Source: a virus. From it: a stretch of 22,592 nucleotides of DNA. Where the stretch lies: IMG/VR virus record IMGVR_UViG_3300003690_002863, positions 1-22,592 of that record. The stretch is one strand, 5' to 3'. The notes beneath the pieces are model-generated. The model was not told where the DNA came from. It made no database searches and saw only the letters and a program-made list of their open reading frames with translations. A program made the translations under genes and the position numbers. This document shows positions 14,383-20,740 of the stretch, piece by piece (the first letter of the stretch is position 1; the number at the start of each line of letters is the position of its first letter).

Positions 14383-14823
14383 TCAAGCAAAGGTGAAGCG
14401 GTGGAACACCGTCAGACGGATCAGACTGATCACCCAGTCACCCGCCGGGGACACGGTGCGGCTCGGCACACTGTCGATCATGACCTGCAGGTAGGTAGCA
14501 TCGAGATCGAGGAGAGCCCGGAGGACCTGGTGCTCGTGGTCGAGGCCTCGCCCATAGTCCCCGCTCTGATCGTCAGGTCTGAGCCGGTAGGCTGTCCGCA
14601 CCTCGATCACGGTCTCGGCCTCTCCCTCATCCCCGACACGTCCCCGGCCGTCAAACTGCGCCAGGGTGGTGCGGGGGGTGCTGATGCTGTAAGAGCCCGG
14701 GATCAGGTGATCGGTAGACCGGCCAAAATGGTCAGGGACAACCCTAGAGCGGGTGTAGCCGGCATCCGTCAGGGCCGTGTCGAGCCGATCTCTGACCTCA
14801 GAGACGGTGAGGACGCCCTGCAT
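14383..14823 (-). CDS. Tail terminator/completion-like protein, 146 aa
   Basis: The ATG overlaps the preceding TAA by one base (TAATG), indicating coupling. The protein starts with an amphipathic helix (LTVSEVRDRLDTALTDAGY), followed by beta segments with AETVIEVRTAYRLRPDD and, near the C-terminus, LQVMIDSVPSRTV and WVISLIRLTVFHRFTFA. A helix followed by a beta sheet is the pattern of tail-terminator (gpU-like) and neck proteins, which cap the tube and join it to the head. It lies between the adaptor-like and gp10-like genes. No decisive motif is present. Confidence 0.6.
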   Translation of the reverse strand: MQGVLTVSEVRDRLDTALTDAGYTRSRVVPDHFGRSTDHLIPGSYSISTPRTTLAQFDGRGRVGDEGEAETVIEVRTAYRLRPDDQSGDYGRGLDHEHQVLRALLDLDATYLQVMIDSVPSRTVSPAGDWVISLIRLTVFHRFTFA

Positions 14824-15566
14824 TAGTGCCGGCCAGCGAGCCAGATCGTCGGCTGTGCAGCTCGACGGGTCGACGGCGTGCCCTCGTCCTCGTCATCGCT
14901 CGAAGCGTAGATGAAATTCAGATCGGCCCAGGCGTCCTGGTATTGGGCGCGGTAGGCGTCCGCCTTCTCCCCATAGGTCTCGTTGAGGCTCGTGGAAAAG
15001 TCCGCAAAGATCAGCGACAAGGTAAGCGTGAGGTGGGCATCTCTGAGGGCTGACGGGCTCAGGATGAGGTTAGGCCGGTCACCCTTGGCAATGAGGCGGC
15101 CCTGCAGGGTGGCCCACGCTTCGTCCAGGTAGGCCTGGAAGTCGGACACCGAGCTCAGCGGGCTGGCGCTGGTCGGGTCCAGAGACCTATGGCGGCGGAA
15201 CAGGTCCGCGTCAGTCACCACCGGGTAAAGCACGTTGCGGATCAGACTCGCGTCATTGCGGAAGACGTGGGTGATCGTGTCAACGATGAGGGACCACTCC
15301 ACCCGCCACCCTTCGCCATAGATGACCGTGCTGGCCGGCGTGTGGCTGTAGGTAGCGATCGACGCTGTGACGGTCACGCTCTGGGCGCTGACCTGCTCAG
15401 TGCCGGAGCCATCCCAGATCGTGATGGTGCTGCCGGCCTCGGTGGGCGCCACGAGCGCTCCGTCCTGCCAGAGAGGACAGGCCAGGGCGTTAGCGCGGCC
15501 ACGCTCGAGCAGGTCCGGCAAGAGAAACCGGGCCGTGAGGGTGGAGGTGGCAGACCCGACCGCCAT
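14823..15566 (-). CDS. Head-tail adaptor-like protein, 247 aa
   Basis: The ATG at 15566 lies 2 bases after the upstream stop. The N-terminal half is beta-rich (ARFLLPDLLERGRANALACPLWQDG, TITIWDGSGTEQVSAQSVTVTA, EGWRVEWSLIVD). The second half is helical (PVVTDADLFRRHRSL, DFQAYLDEAWATLQGRLIAKG, ALRDAHLTLTLSLIFADFSTSL, EKADAYRAQYQDAWADLNFIY), a layout seen in proteins that sit under the portal and form the connector ring. A four-helix second half is similar to HK97 gp6-like adaptors. Function is inferred from this layout and its position after the head genes. Confidence 0.6.
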   Translation of the reverse strand: MAVGSATSTLTARFLLPDLLERGRANALACPLWQDGALVAPTEAGSTITIWDGSGTEQVSAQSVTVTASIATYSHTPASTVIYGEGWRVEWSLIVDTITHVFRNDASLIRNVLYPVVTDADLFRRHRSLDPTSASPLSSVSDFQAYLDEAWATLQGRLIAKGDRPNLILSPSALRDAHLTLTLSLIFADFSTSLNETYGEKADAYRAQYQDAWADLNFIYASSDDEDEGTPSTRRAAQPTIWLAGRH

Positions 15567-15568
15567 GA

Positions 15569-15796
15569 TTAGGCGGTCTGACCGAGGATCGGCACCCAGG
15601 CACCGGCCACCCGCATGTAGACCGCGTCATCCCCGTTTGTGGCGTCCGTCCGCATGTAGAGGCTCCCGTTTGGATTAGACGCAGACGGGACACCGGCCCC
15701 AGAGCTGACCGTGGGCGCGGACGTGGCCGAGGCTCGGACGATGACCTCATTGACGTCGACGGGGGCGTCGACCTTGAAATAGGGGGTGGTGCTCAT
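15569..15796 (-). CDS. Small head-decoration/fibre-like protein, 75 aa
   Basis: The ATG at 15796 has an AAAGGA SD about 7 nt upstream, and a TCGGTARNAC copy ends 28 nt before it. The short N-terminal part (TTPYFKVDAPVDVNEVIV) leads to SSGAGVPSASNPNGSLYMRTD and then DAVYMRVAGAWVPILGQ. The 'G-x-P ... NGSLYxRTD ... YxRxxGAWV' pattern recurs in small phage head-fibre and tail-fibre proteins, where it forms a beta-rich trimer-like module. This suggests an outer virion component, perhaps a capsid decoration. It is separated from the capsid gene by the sulfotransferase-like gene. Confidence 0.65.
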   Translation of the reverse strand: MSTTPYFKVDAPVDVNEVIVRASATSAPTVSSGAGVPSASNPNGSLYMRTDATNGDDAVYMRVAGAWVPILGQTA

Positions 15797-15824
15797 TGGG
15801 CATCCTTTGATGGTGGGGGGCTAC

Positions 15825-15834
15825 GTGCTACCGA
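15825..15834 (-). promoter_or_regulatory. TCGGTARNAC motif copy 4 (before the 75-aa gene)
   Basis: In the sense direction it reads TCGGTAGCAC and includes the TAG of the sulfotransferase-like gene. The flanking GGGCT and AGCCC can pair around it, so the motif core would sit in a loop. Confidence 0.45.
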
Positions 15835-16481
15835 GCCCACGGGATGAGGGGACCAGCTCGGGCCGCCTTGAGGAACTGATAGCCGCACCTGTCGATCAGC
15901 TCGCGGTCAGCCGACCGGACCCGATCCTTTAGGGCGCGGGTGTAGCGGTCCCGGTGTGCGCTCCCGGTGGCCCGCGCATTGCTCGGGGGGTGTGAGCTCG
16001 GCGGCCGGTCCAGGAGTAGAGACCAGCCGTTCGACACCTGGGCCAAGTCTATCAGCCAGGCGGGGAGCTCTCCTAAAAAGGCCCGATAGGTCCAGCTCCA
16101 AAGACCGCCGGCGAGCTCGGGGGGGGGACCGGGTCCATAGGGGGACCACACGACGCCCGGGGGATCGGGGATGACCTCCACCGTCTCCGGACGGGTCCAC
16201 CCTCGGAGGACAGCGTCAAAGGAGAGGTCACCGTTGCCCCATTGGGCAAGGGCTCTGTGCTGGCCCATTGCGTCGAGGTGCCCATAGAGGCTGGCATACC
16301 AGGACCATGGATCGCGGATCTGGGCGACTACCTCATGGGTGGGGATCAACCAGGCGGCCTCAGACGGGGGACCGTGTGACCCGTAGACCTTGGCAAGCCC
16401 GATCGCGGACCTGGTCCAATTCCCGCCCGTCTTCGGGACATTCGTAAAGAGGATCCGGTGCCCATCGACCAGATAGGGCAC
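15828..16481 (-). CDS. Sulfotransferase-like protein (PAPS-binding motifs)
   Basis: The GTG at 16481 lies 1 base after the preceding TAA. The 217-aa product carries both cofactor signatures of the family: residues 12-22 FTNVPKTGGNW resemble the 5'-phosphosulfate loop (PKTGGTW type), and residues 56-66 RDPWSWYASLY match the 3'-phosphate motif (R-x-P-x-x-x-x-x-S). The C-terminus DRYTRALKDRVRSADRELIDRCGYQF follows the usual family ending of helix then 'D-x-x-x-x-x-x-GY-x-F'. Such enzymes move sulfate from PAPS to a hydroxyl or amino group on sugar, lipid or protein. The target is unknown; position among head genes suggests a virion or host-surface acceptor. It could also be an inactive relative. 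Confidence 0.75.
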   Translation of the reverse strand: MPYLVDGHRILFTNVPKTGGNWTRSAIGLAKVYGSHGPPSEAAWLIPTHEVVAQIRDPWSWYASLYGHLDAMGQHRALAQWGNGDLSFDAVLRGWTRPETVEVIPDPPGVVWSPYGPGPPPELAGGLWSWTYRAFLGELPAWLIDLAQVSNGWSLLLDRPPSSHPPSNARATGSAHRDRYTRALKDRVRSADRELIDRCGYQFLKAARAGPLIPWAR

Positions 16482-16482
16482 G

Positions 16483-16653
16483 TTAACGCTTGCCCTCGCG
16501 CCGGAGCTTACCGTCTACCCGTTGCATGGACTCGCGGGCCAGCTGGCGGGCCTTGCTGGCGGGGATGCCGGCGTCGACCAGGTCCCGTGCGTTGTCGTCC
16601 ATCACACGCCGATCGCCTGCTTTCTCGCCAGGTGTTCCGGTGGTGGTGGGCAT
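16483..16653 (-). CDS. Small helical protein, 56 aa
   Basis: The ATG overlaps the preceding TGA by one base (TGATG). The sequence runs MPTTTGTPGEKAGDR, then an amphipathic, charged helix region (MDDNARDLVDAGIPASKARQ and LARESMQRVDGKLRREGKR) to TAA at 16483. Junctions on both sides (1-base overlap upstream, 1-base gap downstream to the sulfotransferase-like GTG) support a real coupled gene. The two helices with 'GIPASKARQLA' between them are similar in feel to small DNA- or protein-binding domains, but no family is recognised. Confidence 0.6.
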   Translation of the reverse strand: MPTTTGTPGEKAGDRRVMDDNARDLVDAGIPASKARQLARESMQRVDGKLRREGKR

Positions 16654-17330
16654 CAGTCCTCCAGGACGGGGGCAGCGGATCGGGCCTTGGCCTTCGCACC
16701 ACGGCCCGAGGCCTTCGTCAGGGCGTCGACCTGGATCAGGAGCTGCCGGGCACGAATGGTCGCCCGGCCTCCGTGCTTTGCGCTCAAGGCCTCGGCCTCC
16801 TCCAGGTGCTCAGTGGCTCGCTCGAGTAAGCGGCGGGCCAGGTGAGGCGGACAGCCCGGCAGCTTTCCCGAGGTGACCAGGCCCGCCAGCCACTTTGAAT
16901 AGCCGGTCTCGTCGGGCGCTGGGATGCGGTCACCCGCGTGGCAGGTCTCCCAGACGGAGACATAGGCCGTCCGGATCGTCTGTGACCCGTTGGGCCGGGT
17001 CTCGACGGTCGTGAGGTAGCTGTCACCACCTGGCCCCCATTCATAGGGGATCGGGATCCTGCCCTCCTCCTCGAGCTTCGCCCGGGTGGAGGCAAACCGG
17101 ATCCGCTTGTCCTTGTCGATCTCGATCCGATTAACGCCCGCCAGGAGGGGCAGCTTTGAGAGCATCGGGACCAGGCGCCCGTCCATCACCATCCAGCGCT
17201 GCGGGCTGTAGACCAGGATATATGCGGGGGTCGCATCGATCCAGGGATGCCCGAGACCGAGATCCCGGGTGGCGAATTCGGGCGTGTACGAGGCACCGTT
17301 TGACGTGGTGGGGGCTAGCTGCTTGGCCAT
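16653..17330 (-). CDS. Unknown head-module protein, 225 aa, downstream of capsid
   Basis: The ATG at 17330 follows GGAGG at a 7-nt distance, which decides the start; an upstream in-frame GTG at 17396 would run through the regulatory hairpins. The first part (PWIDATPAYILVYSPQRWMVMDGRLVPML) is beta-like, followed by NRIEIDKDKRIRFASTRAKLEEEGRIPIPYEW, and the C-terminal third has helices (PPHLARRLLERATEHLEEAEALSAKHGG, TIRARQLLIQVDALTKASGRG) and a short Lys/Arg/Ala tail. It could be a capsid accessory, cement or completion protein. No known family was recognised. Its expression seems specially controlled by the RNA element in the 126-nt leader. Confidence 0.7.
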   Translation of the reverse strand: MAKQLAPTTSNGASYTPEFATRDLGLGHPWIDATPAYILVYSPQRWMVMDGRLVPMLSKLPLLAGVNRIEIDKDKRIRFASTRAKLEEEGRIPIPYEWGPGGDSYLTTVETRPNGSQTIRTAYVSVWETCHAGDRIPAPDETGYSKWLAGLVTSGKLPGCPPHLARRLLERATEHLEEAEALSAKHGGRATIRARQLLIQVDALTKASGRGAKAKARSAAPVLED

Positions 17331-17436
17331 CTCGTGTCCTCCGAGATCAGGGGGCTTCGTAGTTCTACCGAGCGGCCAGCACGGAACGACACCCACGGCG
17401 GCAGCCCTCGGAGGACACCAGAGGATCCGCCGTGGG
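17329..17436 (-). promoter_or_regulatory. Candidate kissing-loop RNA element controlling the 225-aa gene
   Basis: Three arrangements are visible in the leader. CCCACGGCGG (sense 17436-17427) and CCGCCGTGGG (17401-17392) form a perfect 10-bp stem with a 25-nt loop. Inside that loop GTGTCCTCCGAG (17418-17407) is the exact complement of CTCGGAGGACAC (17345-17334), which contains the SD of the downstream gene. The SD itself lies in the 7-nt loop (GAGGACA) of a 6-bp hairpin, ATCTCG/CGAGAT (17347-17342 and 17334-17329), that includes the A and T of the start codon. The loops can pair, so the SD could be hidden or freed by a structural change. Function is inferred. Confidence 0.65.
17362..17371 (-). 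promoter_or_regulatory. TCGGTARNAC motif copy 3 (before the 225-aa gene)
   Basis: The sense sequence is TCGGTAGAAC within the 15-nt GCTCGGTAGAACTAC (17373-17359), which is identical to the copy before the capsid gene. It ends 31 nt upstream of the ATG at 17330 and lies between the two arms of the anti-SD pairing. Confidence 0.5.
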
Positions 17437-17456
17437 CGCCGTCAAGGGGCAAGGGG

Positions 17457-18365
17457 CTAAGCGTCGGAGATGACCGACACACCTGCACCGTCGATGGCCT
17501 TGGCCACACCGGCAGCATGCGACACGACGTAGGACGTGGCAACGTAGGTGCCCTGGCGGACACGCTCGAGCCGGGCGCGGCCCATGTCCACGATGTTGGG
17601 ATCGGACTCCGGGGCCATGGCAGCGTCGGCCCAGGCCAGGCCACCGAGGGTGGTGATGAAGCCCGCCCGGTCGGCGGCTGTGTTTGCCGTGGGCACAGCG
17701 CTCGAGGTGTAGAAATCGATCCCGAGCCAGGTGCCCTTGTATGCGCTCTCGAGCCCTTGATTGATCACGCCGCCCATGGTCTGGGCAGGCAAGACACCGG
17801 CGCTCATTGCATCGGTCTCGAGGTCTCCCCATTGCTGCGGGTGCAAGACACCGAGCATGGACCCGGAGCCCTTGGCGATCCCGATCGTGGTCTTGCCGTC
17901 AATGATGTCGGTCCACACCAGGTTGACCCCGGTGGATCCGACGTGGCTGCCGAAATCGTCGCCCACATTGGCCAGGAGCGAGATCAGCGTCTGAGCGACC
18001 GAGATCGCGGCATCGCGGGCAAACATGACGGGGTCCAATTTCCCGTCTGCGATGTAGCGGGCCAGGTCGTCGAGCGTGTAGCGCTTCGCACGGGTGGCGA
18101 TCGTCACGTCGGTCGAGGCATCGGTCAGGGCCGTGTTGGCGACCTCCGACCCGGGCGTGGTAGCCGCCAGCAGGTCATAGCCGTCGAGGCCGAGGTGGGG
18201 CACCCGCACCACGGTGGAGCTGGGGCTCGAGGCGGTGGCGTGGAAGAGCGCCGGGTGGGTGAGGATGCTGCCGTCACGGTCGGCAAGCAACATCAGGAAT
18301 TCGGCGGCCATTACCTCACCGGCAACGAGATCGCCAATTCCAGACGGGATAATTTCATTGGCCAC
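17457..18365 (-). CDS. Major capsid protein
   Basis: The GTG at 18365 has GGAG 6-7 nt upstream. The 302-aa product has an Ala/Glu-rich N-terminal helix (GDLVAGEVMAAEFLMLLAD), a loop with TDVTIATRAKRYTLDDLARYIADGK, the helix DPVMFARDAAISVAQTLISLLANV, then GIAKGSGSMLGVLHPQQWGDLETD, a central beta/turn part (GTWLGIDFYTSSAVPTA) and a C-terminal segment ending ATSYVVSHAAGVAKAIDGAG. The arrangement and length fit the HK97-fold capsid subunit without a fused protease or scaffold; the separate scaffold-like gene lies just upstream. No pre-protein cleavage site is evident. It follows portal and scaffold, the normal head order. Confidence 0.8.
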   Translation of the reverse strand: MANEIIPSGIGDLVAGEVMAAEFLMLLADRDGSILTHPALFHATASSPSSTVVRVPHLGLDGYDLLAATTPGSEVANTALTDASTDVTIATRAKRYTLDDLARYIADGKLDPVMFARDAAISVAQTLISLLANVGDDFGSHVGSTGVNLVWTDIIDGKTTIGIAKGSGSMLGVLHPQQWGDLETDAMSAGVLPAQTMGGVINQGLESAYKGTWLGIDFYTSSAVPTANTAADRAGFITTLGGLAWADAAMAPESDPNIVDMGRARLERVRQGTYVATSYVVSHAAGVAKAIDGAGVSVISDA

Positions 18366-18367
18366 GG

Positions 18368-18398
18368 GGGGCTCCAGGGATCAGAGGTGGAGCAGCCC
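18368..18398 (-). promoter_or_regulatory. Hairpin enclosing the capsid gene SD
   Basis: In the sense direction GCTCCA (18393-18388) and TGGAGC (18376-18371) form a 6-bp stem with an 11-nt loop, and GGG (18398-18396) can add pairs with CCC (18370-18368) after a 2-nt bulge. The GGAG of the second arm is the only visible SD of the capsid GTG start. Hiding of the SD is a reasonable inference; stability is not strong. Confidence 0.4.
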
Positions 18399-18438
18399 AT
18401 ACAGCCCGTGACGTGGGCGACCCGTGGACGGCTGGGTA

Positions 18439-18448
18439 GTTCTACCGA
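18439..18448 (-). promoter_or_regulatory. TCGGTARNAC motif copy 2 (before the capsid gene)
   Basis: The sense sequence is TCGGTAGAAC in the 15-nt GCTCGGTAGAACTAC (18450-18436), starting 4 nt after the scaffold TAA. Here the distance to the start codon is longest, 73 nt, and the site is itself a GGTAG-AA-CTACC dyad. Confidence 0.5.
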
Positions 18449-18452
18449 GCCC

Positions 18453-19097
18453 TTAACCCTTCGACGGCTGGCGATAGCCCGCGGCCACGCTGAGATCTTT
18501 GTAGCGGCTCCAATTACCTGTCTTCACGCCGATCTCGCGGGCCTGGCGGATTGCATCGGCAGAGACCGAAGACGGTGCCCCGGGTGGCGTGACCGATACC
18601 GCAGGCGGTCTGGGCGGCGAGCTCGGCGGCTGACCTGGTGGGACGGCGGCAGCGGGTGGGGGGCCCCCACCGAGGAACTGACGCAGGGCAACAGGCGCAG
18701 AGGCGGGATCGCCCTTTAGGGTTGCCAACCAGTCCCCGATCGTCGGCCGGTCAGACTCGGCCAGCTTCGACCAGGACCACTCGGCCAGCTCCACCACCTC
18801 CGGATCCGTCACACCCAGGGCCGCGCCGATGTCGCGGTAGGAAACAAAGCGGGCTTCAGCGGCGGCCGTCGCGGCCTGGGCCTCGGTCAGCTGGCCCGCC
18901 AGCGTGTCGACGTTGGCGGCTCGCTCGAGCGCTGTACTTAGATCCGCCTGTAGGGTCTGGACCTGGGCCTCTAGACCTTGCTTTGCGTTGACCACCCGCT
19001 GGAAGTGCTCATAGCCGACCGTCTTTGCTGTGCCATTCTCTGGCAATGGGGCCGGGGGGGTAGTGGCTGGCGGTGTGGTGGTGTCGGGGTCAGGCAT
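18453..19097 (-). CDS. Putative capsid scaffold protein, 214 aa
   Basis: The ATG at 19097 overlaps the portal stop by 8 bases and has GGAGG about 9 nt upstream. The protein starts with a Pro/Thr-rich tract (DPDTTTPPATTPPAPLP), then a helix with heptad spacing (residues 29-76, FQRVVNAKQGLEAQVQTLQADLSTALERAAN and AGQLTEAQAATAAAEARF), an acidic helical middle, a second Pro-rich tract (PPAAAVPPGQPPSSPPRPP) and a basic C-terminal end (VKTGNWSRYKDLSVAAGYRQPSKG). Coiled coil, low-complexity linkers, and a basic C-terminal end that could contact capsid are standard for scaffolds. It is encoded directly between portal and capsid, as expected. Confidence 0.75.
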   Translation of the reverse strand: MPDPDTTTPPATTPPAPLPENGTAKTVGYEHFQRVVNAKQGLEAQVQTLQADLSTALERAANVDTLAGQLTEAQAATAAAEARFVSYRDIGAALGVTDPEVVELAEWSWSKLAESDRPTIGDWLATLKGDPASAPVALRQFLGGGPPPAAAVPPGQPPSSPPRPPAVSVTPPGAPSSVSADAIRQAREIGVKTGNWSRYKDLSVAAGYRQPSKG

Positions 19098-20724
19098 TGC
19101 GGGTGTCCTCCGGCGTGACTGTAAAGCTTCGGCCTACGGTGCCCATTACCCGATCGGCAGTAGCTGGCGCCATATTGAAGAATTCGGTAAGCATGGCCAC
19201 ACCAGCGTCACGGGGCAAGGCACCGAGCGCCACACTCTGCACGATACCCTGGGCGGCTGTGACCTGGGCCCCATTGAGGGCCGTGTCCGCCACCTTGCTG
19301 ACATCACCAGGCAAGCCAGCAGGCAGACCCACCAGACCTGGCTCGAGATCGGCAGCAGGATCCGCGAGCTCGGCATCGCCCAAGCTGATCAGCATCAGGG
19401 CCTCTTTTGCCTCTTCACGGCTCAGGCCTTGGTTAAGTTCCATGTAGGCCGAGACCTTGTCCATTAGACCAGCCTCGAGCCGGGTGGTGATGCTGTCGAG
19501 CTCGGCACGCTGCTCGGCCGGATCCTGGGGTAGGGACTTGTAGGCTATCCGCCAGCCGTCGACCGGGCCGCCTAGTAGGCCCGCCGTGAGGGTGATGAGC
19601 TGCAGGTCCGAGCGCATGAACAGCGGTTCATAGGCCCGCTGGGCCTCGCGCTGTGCCTCCCGGCTCACGGCCAGGCTTGCGGCGGATCTGACATCGGACT
19701 CGCGCCGGGACACCCCCACGGTACCTAGGGCCATCTCGACGATCCGCCGCTCATAGCGCTCGATCGCGCTGAGAAAAGCGTCAGGATCCACCGGGCTCGT
19801 CCATTGCCCGACGACGGGCTGGCCGGAGCTGTCATCGGACTGTCGGAGCAAAAGCAGCGTTGCGGGGTCTGTGACCACCTCGGCGCGGCGGCCCTCCGTG
19901 GCGGCATCCAGGCCCACCGGCTCAGCCCCGATCGCGTAGCGCTGAGCCCAAGAGGCATCAGCGAAGGTATGGGCCAGCATCGTGTAGTAGACGCCCAGCT
20001 GGAGCGAGCCCTCGAAGACCTCGGCGCCGCTCCAGGCGTCGAAGGCGTAGCCGGTCTCGGCCGACGAATAGGCCACATACGGCAGCACAGCGCCCCGATC
20101 CGTCCACCATGGATAACTGTCACCCACCCGGACACCACCGAGGACACGCTCAGAGACATCGGCGCCCGACGCATCGATCGCCCGATAGCTGGGCGTCTGG
20201 GGATCGGTGATGAGCACCACCCACCGGGCCGGGTCGTCGGGGTCTCTGGACCACTCACGGACAGCCATGACCACGGAGGGCTGACGCGGATCTACGTCGA
20301 CCTGGACCATGTCCGGCCACACTAGGCGATAGACCGGCTCCCCATCCACGATCGAAACATGCACAAGGCTATTATTGAGCGCCAGGGTGTCCCGCTGGAT
20401 CCGGTTGGCCAGCTGCCAGTAGCCCGCCTCTGACATCGAGGCGGCCACGAGCTCCCCACCCACCGGGGGCGTGACCTCGGGCACCTGGCGATAGAGTCCG
20501 GCAAGCTGTGAAAAGACGTGACGGGCCGGGTTTGCGGTCAGGTCTGGAGGCGGCCACGCTTCGCGCCTGACATTGCCCACCGTCTGAGTCAGACGGTCGA
20601 TTATGTCCGGCTCGTGGAGGTTGTATAGGATTCGGCGTCGGAGCCGGGTGTGCTCGATCCGGCGTACCTCTGCCGGGTCCGAGGGCAGGGGCGGCGCTGT
20701 CAGGAGTGATCCATAGGTAGACAT
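19090..20724 (-). CDS. Portal protein, 544 aa
   Basis: The ATG at 20724 lies 9 bases after the TerL stop and has no strong SD, so it is likely to be translated by coupling. The N-terminal segment (RIEHTRLRRRILYNLHEPDI) and QLAGLYRQVPEVTPPV lead to a beta region (SLVHVSIVDGEPVYRLVWPDMVQVDVDP, VVMAVREWSRDPDDPARWVVLI), then helices (FLSAIERYERRIVEMALGTVGVSRR, AASLAVSREAQREAQRAYEPLFMRSD) that fit the long stem helix of portals, and the late part LEAGLMDKVSAYMELNQGLSREEAKEALMLI. Size and position after TerL and before scaffold match SPP1 gp6/HK97-like portals, the 12-subunit ring at the packaging vertex. Confidence 0.75.
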   Translation of the reverse strand: MSTYGSLLTAPPLPSDPAEVRRIEHTRLRRRILYNLHEPDIIDRLTQTVGNVRREAWPPPDLTANPARHVFSQLAGLYRQVPEVTPPVGGELVAASMSEAGYWQLANRIQRDTLALNNSLVHVSIVDGEPVYRLVWPDMVQVDVDPRQPSVVMAVREWSRDPDDPARWVVLITDPQTPSYRAIDASGADVSERVLGGVRVGDSYPWWTDRGAVLPYVAYSSAETGYAFDAWSGAEVFEGSLQLGVYYTMLAHTFADASWAQRYAIGAEPVGLDAATEGRRAEVVTDPATLLLLRQSDDSSGQPVVGQWTSPVDPDAFLSAIERYERRIVEMALGTVGVSRRESDVRSAASLAVSREAQREAQRAYEPLFMRSDLQLITLTAGLLGGPVDGWRIAYKSLPQDPAEQRAELDSITTRLEAGLMDKVSAYMELNQGLSREEAKEALMLISLGDAELADPAADLEPGLVGLPAGLPGDVSKVADTALNGAQVTAAQGIVQSVALGALPRDAGVAMLTEFFNMAPATADRVMGTVGRSFTVTPEDTRNA

Positions 20725-20730
20725 CGGCCC

Positions 20731-20740
20731 GTCTTACCGA
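20731..20740 (-). promoter_or_regulatory. TCGGTARNAC motif copy 1 (before the portal gene)
   Basis: The sense sequence is TCGGTAAGAC and includes the TAA of TerL. It ends only 6 nt before the portal ATG, the shortest distance of the seven copies, so it overlaps the place where an SD would be. Confidence 0.35.

Noticed and set aside
16508-16702. A 64-codon minus-strand frame over the 56-aa gene
   Set aside because: Its translation is Arg/His/Pro-rich, while the overlapping 56-codon frame has balanced composition and exact stop/start junctions on both sides.
17331-17396. N-terminal extension of the 225-aa gene from a GTG at 17396
   Set aside because: The 22 added residues look random, a strong SD serves the ATG at 17330, and the extension would cover the leader hairpins and the motif copy.
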